From Candidatus Hermodarchaeota archaeon (lineage in GTDB: Archaea; Asgardarchaeota; Hermodarchaeia; Hermodarchaeales; Hermodarchaeaceae), in the NCBI GenBank assembly GCA_016839995.1, contig JAEOTD010000063.1, positions 1-8,680 of the forward strand: a DNA stretch of 8,680 nucleotides, given 5' to 3'. The notes beneath the pieces were generated by a model, which saw nothing but the letters and a program-made list of their open reading frames with translations, made no database searches and was not told the origin of the DNA. The position numbers and the translations under genes were made by a program. Positions 6,595-8,680 of the stretch are shown one piece after another (position 1 is the stretch's first letter; each line of letters opens with the position of its first letter).

Positions 6595-7620
6595 TTGACT
6601 GAATCATCTCCCTCACCTCAGCCGTTCAATGAAGTTGAAGAACGAGCAGGAGATGCAAAATTCTTTCTAACATTAGGCAGTGGTGCTTTCCTCCTTCTAG
6701 GACTTCTTCTCCTCATCCCCCACATTCTCAACCATCTTGGTATCATCCTCTTTCCTCCCAATATCGCTCTCACTTCACTCATTACTGGATTAGGGTACTT
6801 GATTCCCGGAATTGGCCTCTTCATCTGGGGATTGGGAAAAGTCTTTCGAGGTGAGGATTTAACATTTCAACAAGTCTGGCAGGCACATATACAGAGAGGG
6901 GATATCAAGCGAACCCTCAGGTTCCTTGTGTTTGTTACTTTCTTTGTCATCCTTCTCGTTGTCCCGGTCCTTATTGGGCTGTCAGTTCTTGATATCATGA
7001 ACGCAATTATTGCTTGGGCGTTGAGTCTTTTGGGGCCAATTGGGGGCTATATCGGTGTCTTCATCATCAGCATATTCGGTAATTTCACAGTAATTTTTCC
7101 AGTCCCTTATCTGTTTGTTCTTCTCCTAATTGCACTCATACCCGGCTTCACACTTATCGATGCTCTACTCCTCGGTATTGTTGCAGGGGCTGGTGCTGCC
7201 ATTGGTGAAACCGTTGCCTGGCTCCTCGGGCGTTCTCAAAGCGAATCTCTCGAAGAATCGCCCACCGGACAACGGATTCTTAAAATTAGAAGTCAAATTG
7301 AACGAGGGTATGGTGGACTACTCATCTTCATTTATGCAGCTACACCCCTACCTGACGATATTCTCCTCATAGCACTTGGAGCGACAAAATATCCCCTATG
7401 GAAGGCTCTGGTTTTCTGTTTCTTTGGAAAGGTTGTATTGGCTCTACTAATAACAATGGGAGCGCAACTGCCATTTCTCCAACCCATACTCCTCCAAATT
7501 TTTGGAGGCGGCTCCGACCCTCTCATGGACACCTTATATCTAATCATCGGAATCGCTTTAATCGGTCTCTTCTTCTTACCTTGGGGAAGCCTCCTTGAAC
7601 GAATTCGGCGAAAATCATGA
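6595..7620 (+). CDS. VTT (DedA/SNARE-associated) domain integral membrane protein
   Basis: A 341-residue membrane protein starting at TTG, with GAGGT in front. A short hydrophilic N-terminus (1-22) is followed by hydrophobic segments at about 24-45, 57-80 and 108-131. A VTT domain then spans about 150-300. Typical features are GIVAGAGAAIGETVAWLLGR, ERGYGGLLIFIYAATPLPDDILLIALG (TPLPDD at 250-255) and a following GK before a membrane helix. A last segment lies near 315-335, and the protein ends in a basic tail (ERIRRKS). VTT proteins (DedA, TMEM41B, VMP1, Tvp38) are linked to lipid scrambling or transport across membranes. The substrate cannot be read here. The three extra N-terminal membrane segments are more than the core domain needs. 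It stands alone between a probable terminator and a long gap. Confidence 0.85.
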   Translation: MTESSPSPQPFNEVEERAGDAKFFLTLGSGAFLLLGLLLLIPHILNHLGIILFPPNIALTSLITGLGYLIPGIGLFIWGLGKVFRGEDLTFQQVWQAHIQRGDIKRTLRFLVFVTFFVILLVVPVLIGLSVLDIMNAIIAWALSLLGPIGGYIGVFIISIFGNFTVIFPVPYLFVLLLIALIPGFTLIDALLLGIVAGAGAAIGETVAWLLGRSQSESLEESPTGQRILKIRSQIERGYGGLLIFIYAATPLPDDILLIALGATKYPLWKALVFCFFGKVVLALLITMGAQLPFLQPILLQIFGGGSDPLMDTLYLIIGIALIGLFFLPWGSLLERIRRKS

Positions 7621-7630
7621 GAGCCGAATT
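7602..7630 (+). repeat. Inverted repeat spanning the VTT stop codon
   Basis: AATTCGGC 7602-7609 and GCCGAATT 7623-7630 form a perfect 8-bp stem around a 13-nt loop that holds the TGA stop at 7618-7620. No T-run follows, so a role in 3'-end formation or mRNA stability is only a guess. Confidence 0.4.
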
Positions 7631-7830
7631 AGATCAATTCGTTCCAACTACCGGGTTGAAAACTTGAGGGCAACTTTGATTACGAAGTCCATTGATCCAT
7701 ACGATTCTGTCTCATTGAGTTCGACGATACAGTAGTTCTAATATCCATGAGATGAAACGAAGATAATATGTTCTAGCAAGCATAAACCGAAGAATCCTGA
7801 TGCATGTCGCCTTCGGAGAGAATAATTGTT

Positions 7831-7849
7831 TAGTTTTCCCCTAAAACTA
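7831..7849 (+). repeat. Perfect 7-bp hairpin/palindrome upstream of the coiled-coil gene
   Basis: TAGTTTT 7831-7837 and AAAACTA 7843-7849 are perfect inverted arms with a CCCCT loop. It lies about 30 nt upstream of the TATA-like box at 7878 inside the 294-nt non-coding region 7621-7914, where I found no open frame or RNA gene. The spacing suits an operator for a dimeric regulator, or a terminator or attenuation hairpin for transcription entering from the left. Confidence 0.45.
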
Positions 7850-7877
7850 GTAGGAGCTGACCACACACCCCACAAGG

Positions 7878-7884
7878 TTTTAAA
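7878..7884 (+). promoter_or_regulatory. TATA-like box for the coiled-coil/proline-rich gene
   Basis: TTTTAAA is centred about 34 nt before ATG 7915. Archaeal transcription would start some 25 nt downstream, near 7907, giving a leader of roughly 8 nt. There is no Shine-Dalgarno sequence before this ATG, which fits near-leaderless initiation and makes the box more credible. Confidence 0.5.
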
Positions 7885-7914
7885 CCACGCAATCTAACTT
7901 GAACTTGATACAGA

Positions 7915-8376
7915 ATGGCACTCGGCGGATTCGACTTCTTAGCAGCGGAAAAAGACACCACTAAAAAAATCGAGGAGCTAGCAAAGGTCCTTGAACGAGT
8001 GGCAACAATTTTTCTCAACGGCGTTGGCTCACTCGAAAAACAAATGGACGAGTTAAGGAACCGACTCACTACAATTGAAACCCAAGTGGACACCGTACTT
8101 CGGATGGGAGGACCCAAAGATGCTCCTGCACCTGCTTCTGCCGGCGCACCTCCACCATCTCCTTCTGCAGCTCCAACGAGTCCGAGTATGCCCCTTTCGC
8201 CAGCGGGTCCGAGTTCACCACCTGGTCTAGCAGCTCCGCCTCCACAAACTCCCACTTCACCCATGGGTGCTGCAGCTTCCGGGGGAATTGGAATCCGAGC
8301 CCAAATGCAAGGCGAACTCCAATCATTTCTTACTCGCCGACGCGCTGCACTCGAATCCATGGAAAACGAAGAATAG
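7915..8376 (+). CDS. Small coiled-coil, proline-rich protein with WH2-like C-terminus
   Basis: A 153-residue protein not assigned to a named family. Residues 12-64 form a heptad-patterned coil containing FLN at 33-35 and LRNRLTTIET at 47-56. Residues 67-123 are low-complexity Pro/Ala/Ser/Gly with two PPP runs, so a flexible linker and possible profilin or SH3-type ligand. Residues 124-153 form a short amphipathic helix with a basic RRR at 141-143 and an acidic end. There is no membrane segment or catalytic motif. By eye, the coil resembles the coils of WASHC3 and BRK1, which trimerise in actin-regulatory complexes, and the tail follows a WH2-like pattern. Coils match one another easily, so this is a hypothesis. 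The gene appears to have its own promoter and near-leaderless start, and it converges with the glycosylase gene 13 nt away. Coding is supported by the ordered domain pattern and by proline use confined to the linker. Confidence 0.8.
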   Translation: MALGGFDFLAAEKDTTKKIEELAKVLERVATIFLNGVGSLEKQMDELRNRLTTIETQVDTVLRMGGPKDAPAPASAGAPPPSPSAAPTSPSMPLSPAGPSSPPGLAAPPPQTPTSPMGAAASGGIGIRAQMQGELQSFLTRRRAALESMENEE

Positions 8377-8389
8377 GGCCTGTTCCCAT

Positions 8390-8680
8390 TCAAGGTTTTT
8401 CGAAAAACTTGTTTAAGTCCTGTTGACCTTTCGTGGGCTCTGAATTTTGTACACCCTCAGTCTCTAGTAGCTGTTTGAGTTTCTGCATATCAGATTCCAT
8501 TTCGGGAACTAAATTCTGGTTATATAATCCAGCAGCGGGGTGATACATGACAAAGAAATGGCGTCCGTTACGAGTGAAACTTTTTCCATGCATGGCCCCC
8601 ATTCGGACAGTTGTTTCCAGCATCGTTTCTGCAGGCACACGTCCCACCAACGCTATCACTTTAGGTTGAATCATATCCAA
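8390..8680 (-). CDS. Family 4 uracil-DNA glycosylase, C-terminal part, with PIP box
   Basis: The frame is open to the right edge, so the 5' part (N-terminus with the Fe-S cysteines and the first active-site motif) lies outside the window; a TTG at the edge is not a believable start. The visible 96 residues contain IQPKVIALVGRVPAE, typical of family 4 glycosylases, and the second active-site motif in VMYHPAAGLYNQ (HPAA). An amphipathic helix (ESDMQKLKQLL) ends the core. These enzymes excise uracil from deaminated DNA to begin base excision repair. The last residues read QQDLNKFFEKP, a textbook PCNA-interacting motif on a flexible tail, so the enzyme is probably tethered to the sliding clamp. 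Other SAUGI or type-5 relatives are less likely. It is convergent with the coiled-coil gene. Confidence 0.85.
   Translation of the reverse strand: MDMIQPKVIALVGRVPAETMLETTVRMGAMHGKSFTRNGRHFFVMYHPAAGLYNQNLVPEMESDMQKLKQLLETEGVQNSEPTKGQQDLNKFFEKP
8393..8410. repeat. Palindrome between convergent genes
   Basis: GTTTTTCGAAAAAC at 8395-8408 is perfectly self-complementary and extends by a G-T and an A-T pair to 8393-8410. It lies 17 nt after the coiled-coil gene stop and inside the 3' end of the glycosylase gene, where it encodes the FF-E-K of the PIP box. It offers a T5 run in both directions and could help end the rightward transcript. Confidence 0.4.

Noticed and set aside
7741..7860. C/D box small RNA (ATGAGATGA, TGATG and CTGA motifs)
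   Set aside because: The C-box matches are imperfect, the boxes are not correctly spaced, and no terminal stem joins them.
7830..8393. 187-residue open frame on the minus strand opposite the proline-rich gene
   Set aside because: It is Gly/Ala/Arg-rich, as expected from reading a Pro/Ala/Ser-coding stretch backwards, has no recognisable domain, and the plus strand has a coherent coil-linker-helix pattern.
1..8680. CRISPR array, insertion sequence or integrase site
   Set aside because: No regularly spaced repeats, transposase frames or paired terminal repeats were seen in any part of the window.

Overview
The window looks archaeal. It holds short, closely packed genes of archaeal type: a NOL1/NOP2/Sun RNA methyltransferase, a PUA protein, an RNase J-like metallo-beta-lactamase, a sugar-phosphate nucleotidyltransferase with a left-handed beta-helix tail, a stand-alone RAM domain, a VTT membrane protein and a family 4 uracil-DNA glycosylase ending in a PIP box. 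Shine-Dalgarno sequences (GAGG, GGAG, GGTGA), GTG and TTG starts and A/T-rich TATA-like boxes fit this. Two proteins have architectures reminiscent of eukaryotic cytoskeleton or trafficking proteins: a helical-repeat protein with two Ig-like domains, and a coiled-coil, proline-rich protein with a WH2-like tail. That makes an Asgard-type archaeon a reasonable guess, but no marker here proves it.

Layout. Positions 1-460 (minus) are the 5' part of a TIM-barrel/U32-like gene that runs off the left edge. Positions 461-709 form a divergent intergenic region with a TATA-like box and a strongly self-complementary block (547-654) that may be a small structured RNA or a 5' leader. Positions 710-3508 are a tight RNA-metabolism operon: m5C methyltransferase, PUA protein (1-nt overlap) and RNase J-like nuclease (19-nt gap). 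Genes in the same direction follow: helical-repeat/Ig-like protein (3580-4860), GlmU-like nucleotidyltransferase (4905-6203), RAM protein (6241-6471), a pyrimidine-rich probable terminator, and a VTT membrane protein (6595-7620).

Positions 7621-7914 are non-coding. They carry a perfect 7-bp hairpin and a TATA-like box placed for an almost leaderless transcript of the small coiled-coil/proline-rich gene (7915-8376). This gene converges on a uracil-DNA glycosylase gene (8390-8680, minus) whose 5' part lies beyond the right edge.

The first three plus-strand genes plausibly act together in RNA modification and processing. The later genes share direction but no single obvious pathway. The most interesting item is the 153-residue protein at 7915-8376. 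By eye, its coil resembles the WASHC3/BRK1 coil of actin-nucleation-promoting complexes and its C-terminus resembles a WH2 motif. This is a hypothesis from pattern reading, not from a search.
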